DNA of 64,000 bases from Mesorhizobium kowhaii (lineage in GTDB: Bacteria > Pseudomonadota > Alphaproteobacteria > Rhizobiales > Rhizobiaceae): NCBI RefSeq assembly GCF_003253745.1, contig NZ_MZXV01000027.1, forward strand, positions 248,001-312,000, in the 5' to 3' direction. The notes beneath the pieces are model-generated. The model worked only from the letters and a program-made list of their open reading frames with translations. It searched no databases and was not told the DNA's origin. The translations under genes and the position numbers were made by a program. Within the stretch, counting starts at the first letter, position 1. The number at the start of each line of letters is the position of its first letter. This document shows, one piece after another, positions 16,424 through 23,803 of the stretch.

Positions 16424-16501
16424 CCCGTGCTTCTCCCTGCTCCGGCATAATGGCGCTTGGCTTCTTGCGCAACGTCTGAGTGTCGGCTACCGCTCCCGGC
16501 C

Positions 16502-17419
16502 ATGACGAATGAGGACGAAATGGCGTTCGAAATGGCGCTTATTGCGCGCGCTGCCGCCGTCGAGGTGCTGCTGCGGCGGCTTCTCGACGACCGCACGCTT
16601 TCGGGCGAGATCGCGCGGCCCGACCGCCTGATGGCGGCGATGCGCCACGGCGTGCTGAACGGCGGCAAGCGCCTGCGTCCCTTCCTGGTCATGGAAAGTG
16701 CAGCCCTTTTTTCCGCCGATGGCGACGCGGCACTGCGCGTCGCCGCCGCCCTTGAATGCGTGCATTGCTATTCGCTGATCCACGATGATCTGCCCGCCAT
16801 GGACAACGATGATCTGCGTCGCGGCCAGCCCACCGTGCACAAGGCCTTCGACGAGGCAACCGCCATCCTGGCCGGCGACGCCTTGCTGACGCTGGCCTTC
16901 GACATCATCGCCGGCGAGGCAACCGTGCTGCCGGCGGAGCGGCGGGCAGCCTTGGTGCTGGCGCTGGCCCGCGCCGCCGGGGCCGGCGGCATGGTCGGCG
17001 GCCAGAAGCTCGACCTCGAGGCCGAACAAGCGCAGCCGGACGAAGCCGGCATCATCCGGCTGCAGGCGATGAAGACCGGCGCGCTGATCCGCTTCGCTTG
17101 CGAGGCGGGCGCGCTGATCGCCGGTGCCCCTGCCGAGGACCGTGAGCGGCTGGCCGAATTCGGCTCGGCGATCGGCCTCGCCTTCCAACTCGCCGACGAT
17201 TTGCTCGATTTGACCGCCGATGCCACTCAGATGGGCAAGGCCACCGGCAAGGACGCCGCCGCCGGCAAGGCGACGCTGGTGGCGCTGCATGGCGCGAACT
17301 GGGCGCGCAGCCAGCTGCAAGGGCTAGTCGACCAGGCGCATGAATTGCTCGCGCCTTATGGCGAGCGTGCCATGCGGCTGAAGGAAGCAGCGACATTCGT
17401 GGCGGCGCGTAACAGCTGA
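16502..17419 (+). CDS. ispA: Polyprenyl (farnesyl/geranylgeranyl) diphosphate synthase
   Basis: A 305-residue trans-isoprenyl diphosphate synthase. GGKRLRPFLVME precedes the first aspartate-rich motif DDLPAMDNDDLRRGQPT. GGQKLDLEAE and the second aspartate motif LADDLLDLTAD complete the active site. It condenses isopentenyl diphosphate with allylic diphosphates, feeding ubiquinone, hopanoid and undecaprenyl routes. ispG at 32224 belongs to the same pathway. The start ATG 16502 has no clear ribosome site; ATG 16520 is possible. It is divergent from mtgA. Confidence 0.9.
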   Translation: MTNEDEMAFEMALIARAAAVEVLLRRLLDDRTLSGEIARPDRLMAAMRHGVLNGGKRLRPFLVMESAALFSADGDAALRVAAALECVHCYSLIHDDLPAMDNDDLRRGQPTVHKAFDEATAILAGDALLTLAFDIIAGEATVLPAERRAALVLALARAAGAGGMVGGQKLDLEAEQAQPDEAGIIRLQAMKTGALIRFACEAGALIAGAPAEDRERLAEFGSAIGLAFQLADDLLDLTADATQMGKATGKDAAAGKATLVALHGANWARSQLQGLVDQAHELLAPYGERAMRLKEAATFVAARNS

Positions 17420-17678
17420 GGTTGCGGCCGATCTGATCTTTGCTCCGATCAGATTGCCAAATTTGCCTGCTTTGTGCCGGGAGCGGACGCTTAGCATCAA
17501 GGCTTTGAACGTCCCTATGTGGACCGGAAGCGGAATGGCAGCTTCTAGCATCCAGAAAGCGATGGCAGACATTCAAGCAGGTGGGATTGAAGTCTCCAAC
17601 TGACCCAAACACGACAGCCGACATCACGGCTAACAGGTCCGCTTGCACCAAAAACGATCTTCCGAAGCAAATCTCAAC

Positions 17679-17765
17679 CAGTGGAGGGAGTGGGATTGAA
17701 ACCACCGAGAACTCGTGCCCGCGCCGGTTTTCAGTCCGGTGCCCTGGCTAAAGCGCCTCGCGACT
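17679..17765 (-). pseudogene. Decayed 3' fragment of a tRNA-Tyr gene
   Basis: Read as reverse complement of a rhizobial-type tRNA-Tyr, GTGGAGGGAGT (17681-17691) matches the acceptor 3' side, GGGATTGAAACC the T arm, and CCGGTTTTCAGTCCGG the anticodon arm with one base of the GTA anticodon missing. The D-arm side is blurred and the 5' acceptor strand is absent. It cannot be functional. The 430-bp gap 17420-17849 around it holds no gene that I can support. 3' tRNA fragments often mark ends of integrated elements. Confidence 0.45.
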
Positions 17766-17849
17766 GAACGGATTCATGCGACGCGCCTTAGGTTACTGCT
17801 GTTATCCATCTCGTTGTACCAAAACCGCTGCGCACTTTTTGGGCGACAT

Positions 17850-18083
17850 CTACGAATGTCCGGTTCCCGCAGCCTTTTGCCGACGAGACCTGACCGCCTC
17901 CAGCAGTTCGCGCTCGCAGGTGTGAGCATTTCGAAAAATGGCCACAACCATCACCGCCAAGATTTCTGCGTCCAGGTCCAAAGGGTCGAGATTCTCATCC
18001 TCGCAGACCTGATTGAACACGCGCTCGCAAATAGCCAGATCGAGGGGGCTCAGGCAGGTGCGATTGAAACGCCGACGCAGCAT
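17850..18083 (-). CDS. Conserved hypothetical protein (77 aa)
   Basis: A 77-residue acidic protein, MLRRRFNRTCLSPLDLAICE, then RVFNQVCEDENLDPLDLDAEILAVMVVAIF in two helices. Short proteins of this pattern (LSPxD..xCxRVFxQVC) recur in rhizobial genomes as orphans; no function is known to me. No obvious ribosome site. It sits between the tRNA remnant and a terminator-like hairpin in what looks like an accessory region. Confidence 0.6.
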   Translation of the reverse strand: MLRRRFNRTCLSPLDLAICERVFNQVCEDENLDPLDLDAEILAVMVVAIFRNAHTCERELLEAVRSRRQKAAGTGHS

Positions 18084-18101
18084 CTGTGCGAACCTTTCAG
18101 G

Positions 18102-18131
18102 GCCCGCCCCCGTGCTTGGAGGCGGGCTTTT
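18102..18131 (+). terminator. Terminator-like hairpin in plus orientation
   Basis: GCCCGCC (18102-18108), 12-nt loop, GGCGGGC (18121-18127), then TTTTA. Its T-run fits plus-strand transcription although no plus-strand gene lies directly upstream; it could stop read-through from ispA. Confidence 0.5.
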
Positions 18132-18197
18132 ACTAATGAACCGCTGACGCGATGGAATGCTTAAATGATAATATCGTCCACAGTGTATTGAATCAGT

Positions 18198-18500
18198 TTA
18201 CCTGTTGCCTGATGATTCCTCTGTTAATAGTCCCAAAATCAGCGCGCATTCACGAGCTTTATACTGCCCAGCAATCATAAGCTGGTAGTAATCTTGCCGT
18301 TTGTGTTCCGGGACGTGAAATCCGCGCCGAAATTCCGCCGCTTCTTTCGCGGTTCGAGTGCAGCCGAGTTTACTGGCGGTGACTTTCAAACTCGCCAGCG
18401 AGCATCCGATCTTTTCTGCAATAATTTTCAACGGCTCGTTGTTACCGTATCCATCAAGAATTATCTTGCGACGAGCTTCGCTGTTGAGCTTTGTGTTCAT
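18198..18500 (-). CDS. Small helix-turn-helix-like orphan protein (100 aa)
   Basis: A 100-residue protein with lower GC than its neighbours. MNTKLNSEARRKIILDGYGN is followed by NEPLKIIAEKIGCSLASLKVTASKLGC, which fits a homeodomain-like helix-turn-helix. The C-terminal part (EHKRQDYYQLMIAGQYKARE) has a second helical pair. Similar folds occur in phage or mobile-element DNA-binding proteins; I do not recognise a specific family. The AT-rich surroundings (18140-18560) suggest recent acquisition. Confidence 0.55.
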   Translation of the reverse strand: MNTKLNSEARRKIILDGYGNNEPLKIIAEKIGCSLASLKVTASKLGCTRTAKEAAEFRRGFHVPEHKRQDYYQLMIAGQYKARECALILGLLTEESSGNR

Positions 18501-18731
18501 TTCGATGGTCTCCTCAACTACTATCTCACGATGCCAGATTCTTACGCGTCAGGTTGAAGAGTGTCGTTAGCTTCGCATCCAGAAACTTATCTCGGAATGC
18601 ATTTCTTGCTGTAATCCAGCGTGATCGCCGTTTTTGTCGACTCGGGTTCCGCCAGTCTTGCCAGATGCCTGAAATACACCACATGATTGTGAGGGGCATG
18701 GGCATACCCGAATCGGATATGGCACCACGCG

Positions 18732-19874
18732 ATGGACACTAAGAGGCAAGACCAGGCCCTTGCGAGGCAGCAGCGGGACCTTGATCGGCGTCGTTGGCCG
18801 CGCGAAGGTCAACCCCACAATGAGGCCGCTCCATCGCTCGCGCCGGTGCTCGAACCTCTGCCCTTTTCAACGCTCGAACTGGCGCCAGAGGGTCAATTCG
18901 CTGCTTGGCAAGCGCATATGGCGCCGCTTGTCGAGGTCAGGTTGCCGGAAGACAAATCGCCGGACAATGGCTTTCCCGCCGACCACACGGCTTGGAATCT
19001 CGGTGGCATGCTGATCGTTCAACAGCGCGCGCCGGCACATAGCTACATGCGTTCCGCCGCGAAGCTCCGATCCAGTTCGATCGATCACTGGTATATCGTC
19101 TTGCCACGTACTGGCCGGTCGTGGACGGAGGTGGATCGCCGCGTTGCGGAAAACCAGTCGGGCAAATTGGAGATCAGATCGCTTGGCTATCCGTTTCGCG
19201 GGAGGGTAACGGACTCGGAAAGTCTCTTTCTCTATCTGCCGCGTGATTTGTTCTCTGATGCGGCGTCGACCCTCGACGCAAAGAACAATTCAATTCTGTC
19301 CGGCAACTTTGCCAACCTCTTCGTCGACTACGTCAACAGCATCGAAGCAAGACTGCGCAGTCTCACGGCCGAAGATCTGCCCCGCATCATACACGCAACA
19401 CGCAGCATGATCATTGCCTGCCTCGCGCCTCCGGCGGAACATGCCGCGGCTGCCGAACAATTGGCGAGTGTCGCGCTGATGGAGCGCGCGCGTCGATACG
19501 TCCAAACCAATCTGGATGCGGCTCATCTGACACCGGATTCAATGTGCCGGGCGCTCGGCGTATCGCGCTCTCGTCTGTATCAATTGTTCGAACCGAGCGG
19601 TGGTGTTCTCCATTACATACAAAGTCGCCGACTTCTGGCAGCTCATGTTGCACTCAGCGATCCGGCGGACAGCCGGCGAATTGTTGATATTGCCGAGACC
19701 TTCGGGTTTAGTTCAGCGGCCAATTTCAGTCGAGCATTCAGCAAGGAATTCGGTTACAGCCCCCGCGAAGGCCGCAGTACTGTGGTGTTGCCGCGCCCCG
19801 CCCACTCTGTTTCGCTTGCTGAACACGAGAAGGCCTCGTCCTTTGAAGGTTGGCTCAAAGCGCTCGGAAGCTGA
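18732..19874 (+). CDS. AraC-family transcriptional regulator
   Basis: A 380-residue regulator with an N-terminal cupin-like sensor domain of the AraC-binding-like type (FeaR-like; contains HWYIVLPRTGRSWTEVDRR) and two C-terminal AraC helix-turn-helix units. These are CRALGVSRSRLYQLFEPSGG and VDIAETFGFSSAANFSRAFSKEFGYSPRE, a clear family signature. The ATG at 18732 has only a weak ribosome site. No adjacent catabolic operon is obvious, so its target is unknown. It lies 313 bp upstream of the GGDEF-EAL gene. Confidence 0.85.
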   Translation: MDTKRQDQALARQQRDLDRRRWPREGQPHNEAAPSLAPVLEPLPFSTLELAPEGQFAAWQAHMAPLVEVRLPEDKSPDNGFPADHTAWNLGGMLIVQQRAPAHSYMRSAAKLRSSSIDHWYIVLPRTGRSWTEVDRRVAENQSGKLEIRSLGYPFRGRVTDSESLFLYLPRDLFSDAASTLDAKNNSILSGNFANLFVDYVNSIEARLRSLTAEDLPRIIHATRSMIIACLAPPAEHAAAAEQLASVALMERARRYVQTNLDAAHLTPDSMCRALGVSRSRLYQLFEPSGGVLHYIQSRRLLAAHVALSDPADSRRIVDIAETFGFSSAANFSRAFSKEFGYSPREGRSTVVLPRPAHSVSLAEHEKASSFEGWLKALGS

Positions 19875-20187
19875 GTGCAGGATCGGCGATGGTTGAGATG
19901 GGCGGGCTTAAAACAGGGGCGGGGAAGGCGACGCCGCTCCGTGGACCAGAATATTTCGTGTCGCGTCCACCCGCGCCATCAATCATATGGCCAATTCCCG
20001 CCAATTTCCGGTTTATTAACCAACTGGGATTGCTCATCGTTATCGCCGCCAATCACAGCAGAGCATACATTGCAACTACGCCGCATGCGGAACTTGTTAA
20101 GACCGGGAGTTGAAAGTTTGCCAAGCTTGACAGTTATGCTATTTTTACACTGGGGACGCGGATTCGCACCGCCTATGGAGGTGGCTA
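19875..20187. other. Intergenic region before the GGDEF-EAL gene
   Basis: No coding region is supported here. A possible promoter is TTGAAA (20110-20115) with TTATGC about 18 bp later (20134-20139); a TTGACA box at 20127-20132 lacks a matching -10. GGAGG at 20177-20181 is the ribosome site for the TTG start at 20188. Confidence 0.35.
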
Positions 20188-21930
20188 TTGCATCCAGACG
20201 CATCAGGCGTCGGCACGGAGAGTGAGGGGCCCTCCTCAAGCGATGTTCCACGTCCCGGCGAAACGCTTCTCGCTGACCTTTTGGCGAACACGACCGAACT
20301 TTTGTCGTTCTATGACCGCGACTTCTGTCTGACGCACTACGCAACCAAGCTCAAAGGCGTGTACGGAGGCGTGGTGGCGCCGGGTGCCGCCATTTGGGAG
20401 ATCTATCCGAGCTTCCTCGATGCGAGGTATCGCGACGAATTTCATCGTGTGTTCCACGGCGGCTCGCCGGCAAGCATCGATTTGCCGCGATCATCGGGCG
20501 AAGCGCCGCGGTCCGCTTTCGTTTTCGCGACTGCAAATGGTGTGGGAATCATCGAATCAAGGGGGCGTGGTGGGCGGAGCGTCGCGGAGGAGCAAGAGCA
20601 TGTAATTCTGCTCCATCAGGCGACGCACGACGTGTTGACCGGACTGCAGAATCGGCGGCGATTCGGCGAGCAGCTGCAGCAAGCACTGGCGGCCCTCGGC
20701 GAACCAAAGTCGAAAATCGCCCTGCTGCAGATCGACCTCGATGATTTCAAAGCGGTCAACGACACGCTCGGCCATGGAGCAGGCGATACGCTCCTTCAGC
20801 TCGCGGCGGGTCGTATCCGCGACGCGCTGCAGGATGGCGAATCCGCGTACCGGTATGCCGGCGATGAGTTCGCTGTCATCCAATTGGGAAGGGAGCAGCC
20901 AGCAGAGGCTGAGCGCCTCGCCGGATCGCTGGTCGACGCGTTCAAGGCCCCCTTCGTCATCAACGGTATTCCCGTCTTCGTCGGCTCGAGTATCGGAATT
21001 GCTTTCGGGCCGGAGCACGGGACCGATGGCGAGCAGCTGATGAAAGCCGCTGACATTGCTCTTTACGCAGCCAAGACAGATGGGCGCGGCTGCGCTCGAA
21101 CATTCAACCGTTCGATGCTGCTCTTGCTCGAGCAACGCGAGAATCTGAGGCGCAGCCTTCGAACCGCGCTGGAGCGGGGCGAGCTTTATCTGGAATATCA
21201 GCCGCTCATTCGGCCCCCCTCGTCGGTGATCGGTTTCGAAGCGCTGCTGCGGTGGCGGCACCCCGACGTCGGGGTCATTCCTCCCAGCGTGTTCATCCCG
21301 ATCGCCGAAGCCGACGGTTTGATGGACGACATTGGACGATGGGTGCTCGAGGAAGCCTGTCGCCAGGCATTGACCTGGCCTTCCTCGCTGACAGTCGCGG
21401 TGAACCTGTCGCCGGCTCAGTTCCTTGGCGGTTCGCTGACAGACACGGTTGCTCAGGTCATCGACGAAGTTGGAATCCGACCCGACCGGCTTGAACTCGA
21501 GATAACCGAGACGGTTCTTCTTGAGAAGACGATCGACAATATCGATACATTAAACACTCTGAACGTATTGGGAATACGAATATCGCTCGATGATTTTGGA
21601 ACGTACTATTCGTCGTTGAGTTACCTTAAGAATTTTCCCTTCGACACGTTGAAGATAGATCAGTACTTCATTGCGGACCTGGAGACCGATCTCAAAAGCC
21701 AAACGATCGTGCGATCGATCATAAATCTGGCGCACGGCCTGGGAATAAGTGTCACTGCCGAGGGGGTCGAGACGTCGGCACAGGCACGATGGCTGATCAA
21801 GGAAAACTGCGATTGCTTGCAAGGTAATTTCCTGGGACGGCCGCTCGGAGCCGAAGCAACCAACGATTTCATCAGGCGGTCCCCGCTGAGGGTGGTACGA
21901 GCGATGGAGGAATCAAATCGGGCGGTCTAG
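20188..21930 (+). CDS. PAS-GGDEF-EAL cyclic-di-GMP cyclase/phosphodiesterase
   Basis: A 580-residue cytosolic protein starting at TTG 20188 with GGAGG 6 nt upstream. A PAS-like sensor covers about residues 25-130. The GGDEF domain has AGDEF (224-228), a tolerated variant of the cyclase signature, and no RxxD inhibitory site at the expected place. The EAL domain has E351-A-L, NLSPAQF, EITET, DDFGTYYSS, KID, EGVET and QGNFLGRP, so all usual metal and catalytic residues appear present. Both activities are possible. It lies 176 bp upstream of a partner-switching operon and is the candidate output enzyme, in analogy to SiaD. That link is inferred from position. Confidence 0.88.
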   Translation: MHPDASGVGTESEGPSSSDVPRPGETLLADLLANTTELLSFYDRDFCLTHYATKLKGVYGGVVAPGAAIWEIYPSFLDARYRDEFHRVFHGGSPASIDLPRSSGEAPRSAFVFATANGVGIIESRGRGGRSVAEEQEHVILLHQATHDVLTGLQNRRRFGEQLQQALAALGEPKSKIALLQIDLDDFKAVNDTLGHGAGDTLLQLAAGRIRDALQDGESAYRYAGDEFAVIQLGREQPAEAERLAGSLVDAFKAPFVINGIPVFVGSSIGIAFGPEHGTDGEQLMKAADIALYAAKTDGRGCARTFNRSMLLLLEQRENLRRSLRTALERGELYLEYQPLIRPPSSVIGFEALLRWRHPDVGVIPPSVFIPIAEADGLMDDIGRWVLEEACRQALTWPSSLTVAVNLSPAQFLGGSLTDTVAQVIDEVGIRPDRLELEITETVLLEKTIDNIDTLNTLNVLGIRISLDDFGTYYSSLSYLKNFPFDTLKIDQYFIADLETDLKSQTIVRSIINLAHGLGISVTAEGVETSAQARWLIKENCDCLQGNFLGRPLGAEATNDFIRRSPLRVVRAMEESNRAV

Positions 21931-22106
21931 CGCCTTGCACCCTTTGTTAACGGTGAAGTGGAGATTTGTAGAAACGATCGAGACAGATACCGCGCAATCC
22001 TTCGAGTCAGTGCGAGAGTGACTCGTTACGGGCGCGGTGAAATTTTCAGCCTCGGAGGTCATTGCCCCACCAGGGCTCAATACTGATGGAACATGGGAGG
22101 ATGCCG

Positions 22107-22628
22107 ATGGGACCTGTTCAACATGACCTAGCTGGCGAGCCGACTTTTGAGCCCATGATCCAGATCGACATGGAAATCAAAGCTTTCGTCTCCGCTTGGA
22201 GACACTGCGATTATGTCTCGACATACATGGCCCGCATGATCAGTCAAAATAGATCAGACTCGGTCCGGCATTCAAATCTCTTTTCCTCTGCCTTTAACGA
22301 ACTGCTGGAAGTCGTCTTTCGTACCCGCCATGCCGACGGCGAATTGGCATGCAGGGTGTCTCGCCATGGCGCCACGGATAGGATCGAGCTGACATTCCCT
22401 TGCGTGCCAGGGGAGCGCCGATTCTACCAAGAGGCCGTGTCGCAAGTCGCAGGATTCGAGGCCGGGGAGCGATACCTTAACTCGGTGTCCGGGGATCTCG
22501 CGCCCAGCCGGGAGGTCGTACTCCTGGAACTGGCTGTCGACTACAACGCGACACTCAGGGTCGAGGAAGCCGATGGCGATGCAATCAAGCTTGTCGTCGA
22601 TCTTCCGCTTGAGGGCCTGCGAAATTGA
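22107..22628 (+). CDS. Degenerate HATPase (anti-sigma/SiaB-like) protein, first pair
   Basis: A 173-residue protein. ATG 22107 follows GGGAGG at 6 nt; earlier in-frame starts at 22086 and 22101 are less well placed. It aligns by eye with the intact kinase-like protein at 26169: both have a WRHC run and VRHS, followed by an N-box-like NEL segment. Here the N-box reads NELLEVV (64-70), so the magnesium-binding Asn (Asn74 of the other protein) is Val69. The SGLGL nucleotide motif is replaced by REVVLLEL. It probably does not hydrolyse ATP and may act as a binding-only partner for the next protein, whose start codon overlaps its stop. Confidence 0.6.
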   Translation: MGPVQHDLAGEPTFEPMIQIDMEIKAFVSAWRHCDYVSTYMARMISQNRSDSVRHSNLFSSAFNELLEVVFRTRHADGELACRVSRHGATDRIELTFPCVPGERRFYQEAVSQVAGFEAGERYLNSVSGDLAPSREVVLLELAVDYNATLRVEEADGDAIKLVVDLPLEGLRN

Positions 22629-23803
22629 GCCCTTATGACCTTCTCCCGCGCTTCAAGGCGCAATACGACGCGAACAACCAGGAGTTCTCCATATGGGGGG
22701 TGGTCCGGCCTCAGGCGGTCGATGAGCTCGGGCCCAGCATGGCATTGCTTCGCGATGCGATCGGCCGCGTGTGCGGCGTTCTCTACATCAATGTCAGACG
22801 CCTGACGCAGATGAACAACGCTGCGTTTTACGCCTTTTCGAGGACCATCATTGATGCCTGTCGCGCTCGACCCGATCTCAAATTCGTCGTCATCACGTCA
22901 AGCGTCGTCGGATGGACCTCGCGAAAATTCGGTCGCTTGAGCGGAATCGAACCGAACATCACGGTCGAGGAGTATGACAGTGAATTCTATCCGGGGCAGG
23001 GCTTCCTCGAGGAAGGCGGGTTCGTTCCGATCCTCCGCACACAGACAAAGATGACCTGGCGCCACGAGCGCGCAATCTTGCCGCGACACGGCATGAGGCC
23101 CGGGATCGTCATGGCCGACATCTGTTGCGGGATCGGAGATTTCGCCGTGCTCGTGCAGAAGGAGTTCCAGCCATCGCGGATCGTCGCCCTCGACCACTCC
23201 ATGTCAAGCCTCAGCTATGCTCGACAAGTGATGCGGGAGTTCGATATCCGGGGCATCGAATATACCTATGGCGATGCGTCGGAGATGCTGCTCGACGAAG
23301 CGCAGTTCGATTTGGTCACCTGCCGGCATTCACTGCAAATCTTCAATCGGCCTGAACTCATCCTCAAGGAACTCTATCGCATATGCAAGCCGGGCGGACG
23401 GGTCTACATTACCAACGAGAAGAATTCGCATTGCCTCGGGGAGCCGCGCTCCGAAAGCATTCGTTGGACCTACAACGAGGTGGCGAAGCTGTTCGGGCAT
23501 TTCGAGATGGATGTCGAGCTTGGGCCCAAGAGTCGGCGATACCTGGTCGAAGCCGGGTTCGAAGATATACGTGTCGAGTCCTTCATGGTCACTAACCTGG
23601 ACGGCGATCCGCAGGACTTCGCCGATGTCATTGTGGCCTGGGCGAATGTCTATGCGGGCGAGATGGCGACCAGACGCGGCGACGGACCGGAGTTCGTCGC
23701 ACGGTTCCGGCAGGGCTTCCAGGACCACATTTTCGCTGCACTCCACCCCAAGGGTTATGCGGGTTGGCCGATCTGGGTCGCATCGGGGCGACGGCCGCAA
23801 TGA
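22625..23803 (+). CDS. STAS-like domain fused to SAM-dependent methyltransferase
   Basis: A 392-residue fusion protein from TTG 22625, overlapping the upstream TGA. Residues 1-130 resemble the STAS protein at 26730: LYINVRRLTQMNNAAFYAF aligns with [19 protein letters not shown], but the two serines are replaced by Asn65 and Ala66. Residues 150-392 form a class I methyltransferase with motif I VMADICCGIGDFAVL (about 163-176), acidic loop ALDHSMSSLSYARQ, and FDLVTCRHSLQIFNRPELIL. Substrate unknown. It is cotranscribed with the phosphatase gene, which overlaps its stop by four bases. A STAS-methyltransferase fusion is unusual. Confidence 0.75.
   Translation: MSPYDLLPRFKAQYDANNQEFSIWGVVRPQAVDELGPSMALLRDAIGRVCGVLYINVRRLTQMNNAAFYAFSRTIIDACRARPDLKFVVITSSVVGWTSRKFGRLSGIEPNITVEEYDSEFYPGQGFLEEGGFVPILRTQTKMTWRHERAILPRHGMRPGIVMADICCGIGDFAVLVQKEFQPSRIVALDHSMSSLSYARQVMREFDIRGIEYTYGDASEMLLDEAQFDLVTCRHSLQIFNRPELILKELYRICKPGGRVYITNEKNSHCLGEPRSESIRWTYNEVAKLFGHFEMDVELGPKSRRYLVEAGFEDIRVESFMVTNLDGDPQDFADVIVAWANVYAGEMATRRGDGPEFVARFRQGFQDHIFAALHPKGYAGWPIWVASGRRPQ

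Noticed and set aside
17679..17765. A functional tRNA-Tyr gene
   Set aside because: The anticodon loop lacks a base and the 5' acceptor strand does not pair; only a decayed 3' fragment remains.
17575..18080. Three occurrences of a GTG-G/C-GATTGAA motif resembling the end of a CRISPR repeat
   Set aside because: Spacing is irregular (about 110 and 365 bp), the flanks differ, one copy lies in a coding region and one belongs to the tRNA-like fragment. No cas gene is present.
20581..20871. Reading the GGDEF domain as inactive because the signature is AGDEF
   Set aside because: The first glycine is often Ala in active cyclases, and the Asp, Glu and Phe are intact; no conclusion of inactivity is justified.
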